64,000 nt of DNA, taken from positions 990,281 to 1,054,280 of the forward strand of contig SSBO01000013.1 in NCBI GenBank assembly GCA_005281725.1. The letters are read 5' to 3'. The DNA comes from Wuchereria bancrofti (taxonomy: Eukaryota > Nematoda > Chromadorea > Rhabditida > Onchocercidae). The translations under genes and the position numbers were made by a program. The notes beneath the pieces are model-generated. The model did not search any database. It was not told where the DNA came from and worked only from the letters and a program-made list of their open reading frames with translations. This document shows positions 1-14,788 of the stretch, piece after piece (positions within the stretch are counted from its first letter, which is position 1; every line of letters starts with the position of its first letter).

Positions 1-105
1 TTGAATTCTGATTTTGACAAGAACTAGGTGGTCATTTGCCGTGCATCTATTCAGATGAAAATGTTCACAAAAAAGCTTCTTGTACATAATAATTAAAATA
101 TTGTA

Positions 106-2615
<2,510 letters not shown>

Positions 2616-4337
2616 CTCTGGAATCTGAAAATAATCAATTACATCAAAAAACAGAACCTCATCAATAAACCTAATTTCCAACCGAAATATGGCTGAAACT
2701 TTTTTAAAATACTTGTTCATCTCAAAAAAAAAACTTCTCCGACAGAATTAAAAAACATAAACAACAACTTTATGGATAATAAATACGAATCAAATCACGT
2801 ACGCTTTCATAGCCATACGTAGACACCAATGATTACTAATCGTATTAACATCTTTAGATCATATATTAGCGTTAATTCGATAAGCAAACATATATGCTAG
2901 CAAGAAATTTTCTTCAGTATATCAAAAACAAGATTATAAACTGTTAAATTAAACCGAAATAATTTTTACATTAATTAAGCAAAAATGTCAGCAGAAAATT
3001 CACCGAACCACTCAAAACCAGCAACATATCACTACTCAAAATTACTACGCTATGACATTTGAACACGTCAATTACGCATACATCGAATCAAACGAAGTTT
3101 TCCCACACAATAATCTATCGATCAGTGATGTACAAATGAAACTATTTCGGATCTTACTTAAATTAATTTCATACAGTGCTTCCTCTTCCTCTTTCAATAT
3201 TTCCCATTTCCTGCTTTCTTCTAGAATATTTTGATGATTTTTAAATGCTTTTAAATTCAAGAAATTAAATCACCGCTATAGCAATTCCAGCAAATTAATT
3301 ATACATTTAAATTGTTTCTTGTTTTCACTTTTTATTATACATGATAATCAAAGTGATAATCAAATTATTAATTATTAATTGAATTAAATTAGTTAATCTT
3401 GTTGATTAAAACTGACATATAGTATTAATACAAGCAAATTTTTTCTAATATGGAAAAGTTGATATGACAGTTATTAATTTCGAATTTTAAAAATAAAATA
3501 TTATGGTTTAAATAAAGAGGGAAAAGTAAAACTTCAATGTAAACCATTAATTTTACAGTCCTCGAAGGAAATGAATCAATGTTACATCAAAGCAATGTTC
3601 AATTAATTACATAAAAAAAAATTACTTCATTCCTTATTTTTCAACTTTCTTTATAAGTAATTTCTTAAGCATATATTTATTTTCATACTTAGTTATTCCA
3701 TCCATTTTCTTTTCACACTTTTTTCATTCCCATTCCTTTCTTTTATTTAATTTTTAGAATTTCATAAAATTCTTATTTCACTGCAATATGCAACGATGCT
3801 ATCACATTTCAAAAATTGAAATAGTTATAAGGTGTCACCATGCATTAATAAAATTAAAAAAAATTCAAATACTAAGAAAATTTTATGAAAATAAGCAATA
3901 CAGAAAAAAATTTCGAGAAAATTCTTTTTAATATCATAATATTAGTTCAGTAAAACAATAGAGAGCTTTTAATTACTTAATTTTCGATACCAATCTTCAA
4001 ATTAAAGTTAAGTTAAAATGTTAATTTAATTCAGTTGTCTAATTAAATGTTTAAAACTACCAATATTTTCAAATAAATGAAAACAAAACTAAAATTTTGA
4101 AAAAGTTTTGAAATTTTTTAAAAATTTCAAACAAAATTTAAATTTGACAGAGATTTTAAAGATAAGAGTAATGTTATAGGCAATTAATATACCTTATCAA
4201 ATTATAAACGTTACAAATTAACTTGTTATACATAGAGAAAAGTTTAATAATACAATTTGCAATTAATTACCTATAAAAGGAAATTAAATATGGTAGCAAA
4301 AAGAAACAAAAGTGAAACCAAATGCAAAATATTTCAA
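2616..4337. other. Intergenic spacer between SURF4 and galectin genes
   Basis: Very A+T-rich sequence with no ORF that looks coding. It contains the upstream region of SURF4 and the 3' flank of the galectin gene (same strand). I see no repeat array or RNA gene here. Confidence 0.6.
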
Positions 4338-7300
4338 TTATATCGTGAATTCCATTCCTGTTAACTCAAAATCACCAGCTATTCGAAGAGCCATATAATC
4401 TTCATTAGGTTTTGTTGTACGATGCGCAAATGTACCATAACGTTTACCATCAATAAATATCTAAAACTTTTCACCAAACTCTATTTTTTATTCTTAAAAA
4501 AGAATGATTATTTTGAGAACCAATAAATGAAACTTAACATTTTTATGTGAAATAAACAAGTATAAGTTAAATTTATTGATTGTAATTCCGTCTCATTAGA
4601 GAACAGTATGAAATTTTCATTTAAAAATAAATAATAATTCATTTTGAATAAAAACAATAAAAAAGTTTGAGTTATAAAAAACGTCCTGCAAAAAAAAAAA
4701 AAAAATCAAAAACTCTTATCAAATAGCATGTAGAAAATTAATAACTATGTGATTTTCTAAGTACTATAAATTAATAAAAGATTTCACATTGGATTTCAGA
4801 TTTAAAAATTCTACGTAATCTATAAATATTATCATTCTCGTCAATATTATAAGGAATTAAGTTAGGCTTAATATAAATTACCTGAATGGAATAAGGTGCA
4901 TTATGTAAGATGATATCGGTACCAATATCCTTCTTAAATGGAAATATTCCTTCACGTTCTTCCTGTCCCCAAATGTCACCAATTTGTGCATTGCGTATTA
5001 CCTCCAATAGATAATGGTAAGTTAGATAGTTTTACAAAAAGGAAAAAACAAAGAACTGAAAATAAATTAAAATTGAAATGTATTAAAAATGAAAATGTCT
5101 AAAATTAAAAACTGATATTATTTTATTCCAAAATATTCTGTAGAAGGATAGAAAAGAAGAATGAATTTTAAAAATTAAAAATTAGCAATTAGTAATTTAA
5201 AGGACCTGTTTTTCCTTAAAACGTGGATTGAAATGAAATAGAATATTATTATTTCTTGATATAAAGTCAATCTCGAAACGTTCACCTTTCGGAATACCAT
5301 ACACGTAAACTCGTTCGTCTGTAATACATAATTGATGTATTTCAACCGAATATCAAACGTTATTAATTTTTTTAATTTTTTCTAGTTTCATTTTAACTTA
5401 TCTTCAATTTGTTTTTAATATTATTTCGAATTAACTGTAAATAATTTAATAAATACATAAAATATATTTGACACCATTGAATTATTCAATTTATATGGAA
5501 AAAAAATAAAAAAATTAATAAGCAATCAAAAAAGGAAAATAATGAGAAAAAATTACATGGTTATATAAATATCTAAAAGTAAGTTAAACTTTGATCTTTA
5601 AAAATTTTAGTTCATTAATTGGAATTATCACAGATTACTTTGTTCAGCAAAAAGAAAAAGTATACAAAATAGAATAGAATAAATAAATAATCTAGAAACA
5701 AAATATAAATAAATAATTTAAATAACTTAAAATTACATTTATTGTGCAATATTCTCTTTCTTTTTTTAAAGAAAGTAACCTGTGCCACTTTTTTTTCCTA
5801 TTTTTCTATTTTTTTTTTTAAACTTATTAGCAAATTTTTTTAACTGTAAAATATTATTGTCGCTGTTACTAGTCACTTAAAAATTTCAATTCTTTTTTTT
5901 TCTCCTTGAAAACTAGTCAGTTTTGACAAACGAGCGTTCTCAACAAATAACGATACATTTTGATCAGTAAAAACAAATTTAGATATGAATTCGATATCTA
6001 AATTTGAAAAAAGAAAAAACTTCATGCTGACCTTCAAACGAAAAAAGATGAAACGATTTCTCATTAAATTAATATATTATTAACTAATGAATTTATTACT
6101 TTTTAGTGATAAAAACTGAGATATAAAAATCAATGTTGACATTTTATTGAATAAAAATGCAATTGATAATATCAAGATATTATAGCTGTAAACTTTAAGA
6201 AATCAGTTATTCTAAATGATAAATTAATCAATGAATAGATTTTACGTGATAATATAAAATTATAACTTTATGATAAAATGATAACATACCAGCTTTTAGA
6301 TGCCCACCCGGAAATTGTGTTTCAAATGGTAAGGTATAATATCGACCACCCCAATGTACACCTTTCAATGAGACATTTCCGCGAACGGCTAAATATTCTA
6401 CCGAATCGACATTTATACGAGCTTTATAAATATGAAGCTCTTTTTGATTACCAAAAATCTCCAATTTATCTTCGTGAATTCGTATACGAAGATCAAAGTC
6501 ATCGCCCTTTTTAAATGGATTAGATGATTTTTCTTCTTTACCCCATTTACCATTCTAAAATAATTTCATGTAAATAAAAATAAAATAATTACTAATTAAT
6601 TCAAGTTAATTTTTAGATCATTATTCATTGCAATATAAAATCCGATATTTCAGCACATTTGAACTTACGGATAATAGCTAAATATGAGACAGTCCTTCTT
6701 TCTCTTTCTCTCTTTCTCTCACTTTCTCTTTCTCATGAGAAAAAAAATTAACGGAATTACGAAATATTTCGTTTCAATTTTTACATAGATTCGATTAGCA
6801 ATTGCATTAATGATAATTCTTATCACTTATCATCTTTCCTTCTGACAGGAAATATTCTACTAGTTTTCTTAAATCTTATAATTAAAAGGAATTGAAAGCT
6901 TACCATATTCGAAATTAATCTAAAAATGTTTATAACTAAAAGGAAAAAAAAATCTCATTCGTTATTTACTTGCTAAAACTAGTGAGAATTAATTAATGAT
7001 AATAAATGACTTAAATTCAATATGTTAAGAACTACACTTCAAATTAACTTTTATTCTACAAACGTTTCATCTCTTTCCTACACTTCTAAAAAATGCAGCA
7101 AGTTTTCGTTGAAAGATAAATTTCAAACCTCGTAAGTGTTGTAAACCAATCTATTTTCTTTAAAATAAACTTTCATATGAAAAATGGTAGCTTTTGATGA
7201 TTCGATATTTGGTGAACCATTTAGCAAATTCACTTCAAATCTATGAAATTATTTATCGATATGGATAAATGCATACGAGCGGATAAAATTGTTATTAAAA

Positions 7301-8732
7301 TTAATTTCTATTTATATATCTTAAGTAATATGATCCTTAATGTCACTGATAAAAGTTTATAAACTACTCTTATTTATACAATTAACCTGAATAAGTTATT
7401 AATTTAAAAAGTATATTTCTGAGAATAATCATTCATGCATCAGATGTTATCATCGAATAACTTTTTTGCTAACTTTATATTAACACTTGCAAATAAGATG
7501 TTTAAACAAAAAATATACAATTTGATCCAATAATATATCAATGCTACTTTTTTGAAGATATCATTTCGAAAAGTCACTCATTTTTTGACAAGAATTAGCA
7601 TAATTTCAAAAAAAAATTTTTTTTTCGATTTTTCTTTTTTTTTTTGTTAATTTGTTTTTTTTCATAACAATCAAGCATGATAACGTATTTTATCACTGTG
7701 ATTATTATCACTTACTCAGATGCATCATTTTCGATAGTACCGTGAATGACAAGTGTTTGACCAGGTTGCAATTTAGCACCAAGTTTTGAAATGTATGGAA
7801 CTGGAATAGCTGCGTCACCTGGATGAGCCTGAAGAAAAATATTGATAAAAAGGAAAAAGAAAAGATAAACTTGAAATTGATGAAATATTTATTTGTTAGC
7901 AAGCAATATTTATTAATTAATAAAAGACTAATTATTTATGTAATGAAATATTTGGTCTAATGCAATATTTAATGAAATATTAATAGTTAACGAAATATTT
8001 TATGTGGAAAATAACGCATCTAAACTTAAAATCAATCAGTTTTACTTTTCACCTAAATAATTTTAAACTTTTAATTACTAATATTCAGTTTTTTGTTTCG
8101 TTTATTATTGTATTAAATATATTTTCTATTTCTTATCATTTCGAAAAAACAAAAATCACTTTAATGAATTGATTAACTTTACATTAAATGCCTACAAAAT
8201 GTTAAATAATACATAAAGAATGAAGCTTTATTCATACTATTAGAGGAAATTTTTTCCATTTCTTTTTTTTAAGGAAAAAAAAGAGAATTTTTCCATTCTT
8301 TTTTAAACATTTCAATTCAATGGTCATGTATATCTCTTTTGAAGTTAAAAATTGATCAGAGAGCTCAAATTTTCCTTATATTATTCTTGAACTAATCTGA
8401 GAAACTTTTCTCATTCTATCATTTGACAATATATATTCTTTCCCGAAATAAAACTTTTCATCATGTTTTTCTTTTTTTTTCTCTTATCATAAAAAATAGT
8501 TTGAAAAAAATGCTGAAAATAATCACTAATCAATGATATAAGCAAATCTGAAAACTAGTTACAATCATCTTTGCCTACTTATTTAGAATTTGAATATATC
8601 AATTCTGGAGGTACCAAATTCAATTATTGTAAAGTTTCTTTAAGAAATATGGGGAAAATTATTGGAGAGTGACGAGAGAGAGAGAAAGCTATTATTATTA
8701 CAAAAACGAAAAATTAGTTAAAAACTTACCAT
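4338..8732 (-). CDS. Tandem-repeat (two-CRD) galectin
   Basis: Beta-galactoside-binding lectin with two carbohydrate-recognition domains, the LEC-1 type of nematodes, found in the cytosol and exported without a signal peptide (family knowledge). Seven exons: 8730-8732 (the ATG alone), 7716-7828, 7129-7240, 6290-6554, 5206-5318, 4882-5001 and 4338-4460; total 282 residues (C. elegans LEC-1 is about 279). CRD1 spans about residues 9-140 and CRD2 about 145-282, linked by HWGGRYYTLPFE. CRD2 has all the standard contact residues: H193, N195, R197, N206, W213, E216, R218 (HFNPRF and WGQEER). CRD1 keeps H60, N73, W80 and E83 but has lost the Asn and both Arg (HMKVYF, WGKEEK), so it probably binds sugar poorly. 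A start codon isolated on its own exon is unusual and should be confirmed with cDNA. Filarial galectins are abundant, host-exposed proteins. Confidence 0.95.
5974..6006. repeat. Perfect intronic hairpin in galectin gene
   Basis: CAAATTTAGATAT at 5974-5986 is exactly complementary to ATATCTAAATTTG at 5994-6006, leaving a 7-base loop (GAATTCG). It lies in the intron between galectin exons 4 and 5. Function unknown. Confidence 0.6.
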
Positions 8733-10570
8733 CGAAATTTATTTTAATTTGAAGTTTAATAAATTTTTGTAGTGATAAAATAGCTGCAATGTTATGAGTT
8801 AGCTATAAACAAGAAAGAATAAAATTGCAAAGGAAAGGCAGAGTAAGAGAGGGAGAGAAGAGAAGAAAAAGAGAAAAAGAAGAAAAATTGACAATATAAA
8901 TTGATTGAGCGGAAAAAAAAATTAATTGGTAAATATTTCAAATATAACGAATAGATAAAATAGGAGAGGCGCAGAGAATAAAACATAGTAAGGAAATGAA
9001 AAAGTTAACAAAATTTGAGAGATAGGAGAGAAAGTGTACTTTCTTTTCTTTAATTTTCAAAATATGGCGTTACATAGATATGAATCATTTGTTGAATCAT
9101 CAATGGTTGTTGTCAGTTAAAAAATAGGAAAGGAACAAAAGGTTGAAGTCAATTTGAAAAAGGACAAAAAAAAAATCCAAAAATTACGAAAGTACCAAAA
9201 AAGCAAAAGAAAAAAAATCCTTTTTTTGGTATGCATTTAATTATTTTGCTAAATTTTTATTTTACATGAATTATCTCGCAGAATGTAATTCGATTATTGT
9301 TATAAATTAACTGCGTAAAGATTTTAAAGTAATTGGGTAAAAATTATGAGTAACTGGGTGAAGGATGAAAAATAATTAAGTAATGATTATGAAAGTGGAA
9401 AAGTGAAATTGGTTTAAGGCAAAGAAGCTAGAAATGACAGAATTCATAAATCATAAATTATTTTAGTTTCAAATAGCACACAAGTAAATTGATGAACTTT
9501 CCTGGGCCAAACTTGCAAAATATTTAGGTAAAAGTTGTGTAACTATTACATATGCTATAGCAATTACAAAATTTAATGTGCTATATTTAATTTCGAAAAT
9601 CCATTTCTTTTTTTATTTATGAATGAACTTTTACTACCAAATTAAATACTATAAAATAAAAAATGTTTGTCTGAATGTATGAAGAATATGAAAAAAAAAT
9701 ATTGGTGTAATTTTCAATATTAGTTTCGTAATTTTAAGGTTGTTTTAACTGTAGAATTGCATAAAAGCAAAATGATAAGGTTTTTTTTTTCTCTTTTTCC
9801 TAAAAAAGAAGACATGGATAAGTTTCAATATTTAATGCTTTATTTCCTTCATTAAGTAAAGATTATAAAAGTGAAAATTTAAATTGCTTGGAAGCAAATA
9901 AAAAGAAAGAAATCATGAATTATTAATTAATTTGATTTCAAACAGCATTTACATTCTTTTTTCAAAATTTTTTATTGCTAACATTTTTAATTGTAAGAAA
10001 TAATGTATTTTATTTTATTAATTTTTTTGATTATTCTTTAATGTCAGTAAACAATTCATCCATATTTTCTCAAACTTATGAACAAAAAGACATTCTTTTT
10101 TTCTCTAAATTTTTTCGTAGATTTATATAGGTGAAACTTTTTTTTTACTCGAATATCTATCACAAGAATGAAAAAAAAGATTTTTTTTTCCTTTCAATGT
10201 CTGCTGAAAAATACAATATCTGCTCGGAAGTGATCCAAGCAATTTCATAGCGTCCAACTTTTTCATTTCATAGAATGGTCGTGACACAATGGCGAGCCTG
10301 GTAATGTAATGGTAGGTGGCGTGAGTGGCGTTTTGTGGAATGTAGGCGTTGTCTGAGGGGTGTTACGGTTGTGTGAGGCAACTTGATTAGACGTGGTGAC
10401 GTTGCTAAATATGGATGTGGAGACTTTTTTTAAAAAATTTTAAGAACGATGAAAATAGTTTAGTACTACGTTTTTGGTACATTTTACAAAGATATTAATG
10501 TGATAAGATAAAAGTTCAGGGTGATGCATTTTTTTTTCTAATAGCAAATGAAAAATATTAAGGTGGAAAT
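8733..10570. other. Divergent upstream region, galectin and PRPF38B
   Basis: Head-to-head spacer holding the 5' regions of both genes. Most is A+T-rich with purine runs (8820-8880, 9140-9225). The part at about 10255-10430 is distinctly richer in G and has no long ORF; it sits 140-310 bases before the PRPF38B start and may be its promoter or 5' untranslated exon. Confidence 0.5.
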
Positions 10571-13500
10571 ATGTCAGCTGCGGATGGTGGTGCAGCTGCA
10601 TTGCTTATCGCAGGACTTGGTACTGGTGGTACCGACGTGATGTATGAGGATGATCTAACGGATAATAGTATTCCGGATATACAGGTACATTTCACTTCAT
10701 TATTTGATAGAATATAAGTCATCAAGGTATGCTATGTTTTCCAGTGGAAGGAATGGATAGACATCTGGTAGAGGCGCATGAATATAGATGTTTATGTGTA
10801 GATTTACTTTTGATCGTAGGTAATAATATAGGTGATTAGAAAGTTAGTAGATATATTTTAACACATCTACTAACTTTAATATATGTACTATCTCTATTGT
10901 GTGTTAGCTAGTTTTGCCTTTTAGTCTTGTAGTTTATTAGTTAAACTATGCGCTTGGTTTATTCAAGATTGATTCTCAATCCATCGAACAAAGTTCAAAC
11001 CGTTCCTTTCTTATAGAACATTTCCTTTCTTTATTAATACTTTACATAGTAGTACATGTTTTTCATTTATGTTGCTAATTTGATTCGTGATACTTCATAT
11101 TTTATAGAAGATAACAAAGAAGAACAACATTTTGCCACTGTGGGGCAATACGCAAACGATGAACTTAAATGCTTTGGTATTGGAGAATATTATCCAGTGC
11201 ACTTATTACAAAAATTATCTTGCTGAAACTACAGGATTTCAACAACTTACAGAGGAAATTTATTACAGTGTAAGTTGTTTTGTGTTTTAACATGTGTAAA
11301 GTAGAGTATTCCGCTATCTTTTCTGTTTTCATCGACCTTTGAGCAACTGCAATTCCGTATACGAAGATTATGGTTTCTGCATAATGTGGTAGTTTTTGAT
11401 TTTATAATAATGACAGTTTTTCTACTTACTAACCTCATTTCAGGTGAAGCATCTCGAACCCTGGGAGCGCGGCACACGAAAAACACAAGGGATGACCGGC
11501 ATGTGCGGCGGGGTCAGTCGCTTAAGTGGTATTCCTTCTTTTCCTGGTATTCTACATCTTCTTTAATTGAAAACTTAATAAACTATAGTAAACATAATCA
11601 TCTTATATACGCAAGTTAACCTCTAGGTACGAGGTGTTGGTGCTGGTGGAGTGGTGAGTACGGCATTCTGTCTTCTTTATAAACTTTTTACGATTCGGCT
11701 CTCCAGGTATGGATTTAATAGTGAGTTGTGATTGCGTTTATTTTTGTTATAGGTCATTGCAAATATTTCATTTTTTCAGTGGATTTTCATCTGCAACTGT
11801 TTTATGGTATATTTTAAGGTGCATTTCACTTTTAATACGTTTTTGCTTGTAATTTGACATATTTTCAGTAACATTTTGTGGCTAAGCAGAAAGTTTGTCA
11901 TTTTAAATTGTCTCACTGAACATTACTAATTGTAAGTTAGTAATGTGCAATGAGACAATGTAAGGCTTTGGTTTTTTCAACACTGGATACTGTTGCTAAG
12001 CATTTCAAGAAAAAAAAAAGCTTGATTTGTCGCAGAATTTTAGGAAACAGCTGGTTAGTATGATTAACAACAGCGATTCACCATACATACGAGGTATTGG
12101 TTTCATGTACATCCGATTTTGTCAACCACCACAAGATTTATGGGCCTGGATGGAACCGTATTTGGTAAGTGTTAGTGATCGGTGTTCACTAAAATACTAG
12201 AAAAAAACCTATATTGAAAGGACTTTGCTTGCATTTGTTTGAGTTTGTGTTTGCTTTCTGGTCTTCTGTTAGGATTCTCGATACTCTCTATTATTCTAAC
12301 AAAACATTGGTTTTGAAACAGCAATTTAATTACTTTAAGAAGAAAAAAAAATTGTTGCTAGGGTTCCGCCTTTTTTTAGGATGATGAGGAACAAATCGAT
12401 CCACGTTCTGGCGGTGGTGATGTAATGGTAATGGCACAAGTTGTAAAGATGATGTTAACTAAACTGGATTGGTATGGTACACTTTTTCCGCGAATCCCTG
12501 TCCCAATTCAGGTATAAATTAAATTAACAATGGATTTCCTCTGCTGAATCTCTTTATGTACTGCACATCATCTGAATACTGTAAGACCTAAAGGCAAAGT
12601 GGAGATGTCTTAGGAGCATGAGAAATCTACAGTGTAGGGCTTTGCATGGAAATTATTGAGAGGTGGAGTGCTTCATGTTACAACACTGAGGTTAACCCAT
12701 TAACCCATTTGCTTGAATAGTTTAATTTTATCTAGTCTGTTTACATGAAGGACTGAAGATAAAAGTTTCGTGGATTGCAGAAGGAAATTGAGCTGAAGTT
12801 TCGAGAGAGAGCGAAACTAGATTATCAACGAGAACATGGGTTAGTTTTACTCTTGACATTTCTTTCTTTTTCTCCCAAGTTGTCTTAACTTTTCTAATAT
12901 AGTAAGAAACTTTTAAGTTGCTCACTGTTGGTTTCCAGAATAAATTTGCATTTGCTGCATTTTAGAGAAAAATGAATTTTCTAATACAGAGATCGAGAGG
13001 GTGATTATGAAAGACATCGAAGTCGAAGCAGATCACGAGACCGATTGCGAGAGAGGTCGAAAGACCGAGACAGAGACAAAGATCGAGAGAGGTCTCGTGA
13101 ACGTGACAGAGAGAGAGACAGAGATAGGACTACGGGACGATCTCGAGAAAGGAGGCGAGATTCCAGGTCAGTAAATCTAATCATTACAACAATAATAGTC
13201 TAATCGTTATAACATTATAGTATTAACTATCATAAGATAAACGCAGATAATATAGTATTTTTTCTGTTTTTGGATATATAACCAAAACATGAGTTAATCA
13301 GTTAATCAGTTTTCCCAAAGATTAGATTTTCTGAAACAAAAACTTGCTCATAGTTAGCATGAAGATATGCTTATCCAAACTGCTATACGTATCAGATTTG
13401 GTTACTTTCCTTCGACTTGTTTACATATTTGTTTCTGTAAATATGTATGACGATTGGATTTTTTTATATAATATATATTGGATTTTTTTTGTTTTTTTTT

Positions 13501-13719
13501 TTTTTTGTTTTCTATATAATACAGTTCCTGACTATTAAAAATATTATCTGCTTTATTTATTCTAGGGGCAGATCAAGAGAAAAATCTAGCACAAGGCCCA
13601 GTTATGCTAGTGACAAAAAGCGAAAACATGGTGGTCATCGATATAAGTGTAAACATCATTTGCGGCATCATCATTGCCGAAAACATAAGGAATATTGTCC
13701 GACAAAGGCTAAAAAGTAA
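10571..13719 (+). CDS. Pre-mRNA-splicing factor 38B (PRPF38B)
   Basis: Nuclear splicing factor of the PRP38 family, linked to spliceosome activation (family knowledge). Nine exons in phase: 10571-10684, 11108-11269, 11444-11512, 11627-11706, 12044-12164, 12380-12511, 12781-12839, 12990-13166, 13566-13719; 355 residues. The PRP38 domain occupies about residues 39-230, with LPLWGNTQTMNLN, HLEPWERGTRK, GMCGGVRGVGAGG, VSTAFCLLYKLFT, SPYIRGIGFMYIR and LDWYGTLFPRIPVP. A charged RS/RD-rich tail follows (about 250-310; runs of RDRER and SRSRSR), then a final exon encoding a His/Cys-rich end (HRYKCKHHLRHHHCRKHKEY, stop TAA at 13717). Exon 5 starts after a TTTTAG acceptor, chosen because it restores RKQLVSMI in frame. 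Introns 1 and 4 contain short hairpins. UCHL5 follows on the same strand 1.07 kb downstream. Confidence 0.95.
10840..10877. repeat. Perfect hairpin in PRPF38B intron 1
   Basis: AAAGTTAGTAGAT at 10840-10852 pairs perfectly with ATCTACTAACTTT at 10865-10877 across a 12-base loop. It shares the AGTTAGTA core with the longer hairpin in intron 4. Confidence 0.6.
11907..11959. repeat. Long near-perfect hairpin in PRPF38B intron 4
   Basis: The 24-base arm at 11907-11930 pairs with 11936-11959 with 21 Watson-Crick pairs, one G-T pair at the loop and two internal mismatches; the loop is 5 bases (TGTAA). The arms begin ATTGTCTCA and end TGAGACAAT. The short loop is atypical of a pre-miRNA; a tiny palindromic mobile element is as likely. 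Confidence 0.6.
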
Positions 13720-14788
13720 GGTTTTACTTAAAACATATTGATCACTTATATGTACGTAAAATGGGGAACCGTGATATTTTTTTTTCATTCCGTGTAAAAG
13801 TTTTACTGAAGTAAGATTTCAGTTAAGGAATGGAACAGTTGCTTGTCTAGCAATATATTCGTCGTCATTTTTGACTATCCATTGTTAAATTTTCTTTTAC
13901 TTCATTGATAAAGCACAAATAGGATCGCAGGACAAGATATATTTCGGACACCTGCTGTTTCATTGCAGAGCACTATCTTTTTGTTTACAATGTATGAGCA
14001 AACTGCCTTTCATTTCAAAGAATCATATATATTGATGTTATACAGTTTTACTGATTTCAGAGCATGTCAGGAGAAATTGGAGAAAAATACAAAATCTTGA
14101 AGCAATCTCTGTGTTTATCTATCTTCATGTCTTCTTTTTTTGACATTTGCAGACTTAGGTCAGAAACAAAAGTGTGCAGTGCTCTAAGTTATATGATTAT
14201 TGCAGTTACTGATATTAATACGCAGTCTTTAGAACTGCCCTATGATACATGTTCAATCCAAAATACTGGATCAATAATGCTACTCGTATGACGGTTTTAA
14301 AGATTGTGAGAATTGGGCGAATTGATAAGAACTTTTGACATAAATGAGATCGTGCGGTGGAATAAATGATGTCTGCAAATATGTTTTTGGTAAACCGAAT
14401 GTGTTTGTGATTTGTTCGTAGTTAATATTTTAAGGAAGAGATCGATTTATTTCTATGAATTTACTGATTTATGTTGTGGCAACATAACAGTGGTAATATT
14501 ACCTCAGTCTTTGGGAATCAATATGCCCTTTCATAATACTCTTCTCCTTGATGTTACTTCGGCTCAGAATGAGGCTTCTGTTATTTCATTCCGGTCGATT
14601 TTTTCCTTATTAAGATATCGCTATGTTATTGAATGCTTTTGGACATCAATAAATCATGTATAGATGTTGTTGTTTATACTATTTTCCATATGGTCTCACA
14701 GTTCACTTTTATATTTACTTCGAACATAAAATTACGATACTGTCGCAGATTTTATTGGTACGATTGTTGATCGATTTTATTATAGATC
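13720..14788. other. Spacer between PRPF38B and UCHL5
   Basis: About 1.07 kb on the same strand as both neighbours. It includes the PRPF38B 3' region. An ORF at 14064-14291 follows an acceptor-like GATTTCAG, but its 75-residue product resembles nothing I recognise and is not supported. The distance is longer than typical within nematode operons (about 100 bp). Confidence 0.4.

Noticed and set aside
4771..7240. Fragments on the plus strand opposite galectin exons (for example 6278-6514)
   Set aside because: Shadows of the minus-strand galectin exons, which have correct splice sites and family motifs.
14064..14291. 75-codon ORF after an acceptor-like GATTTCAG between PRPF38B and UCHL5
   Set aside because: No recognisable domain, no splice partner and no compositional sign of coding; most likely chance.
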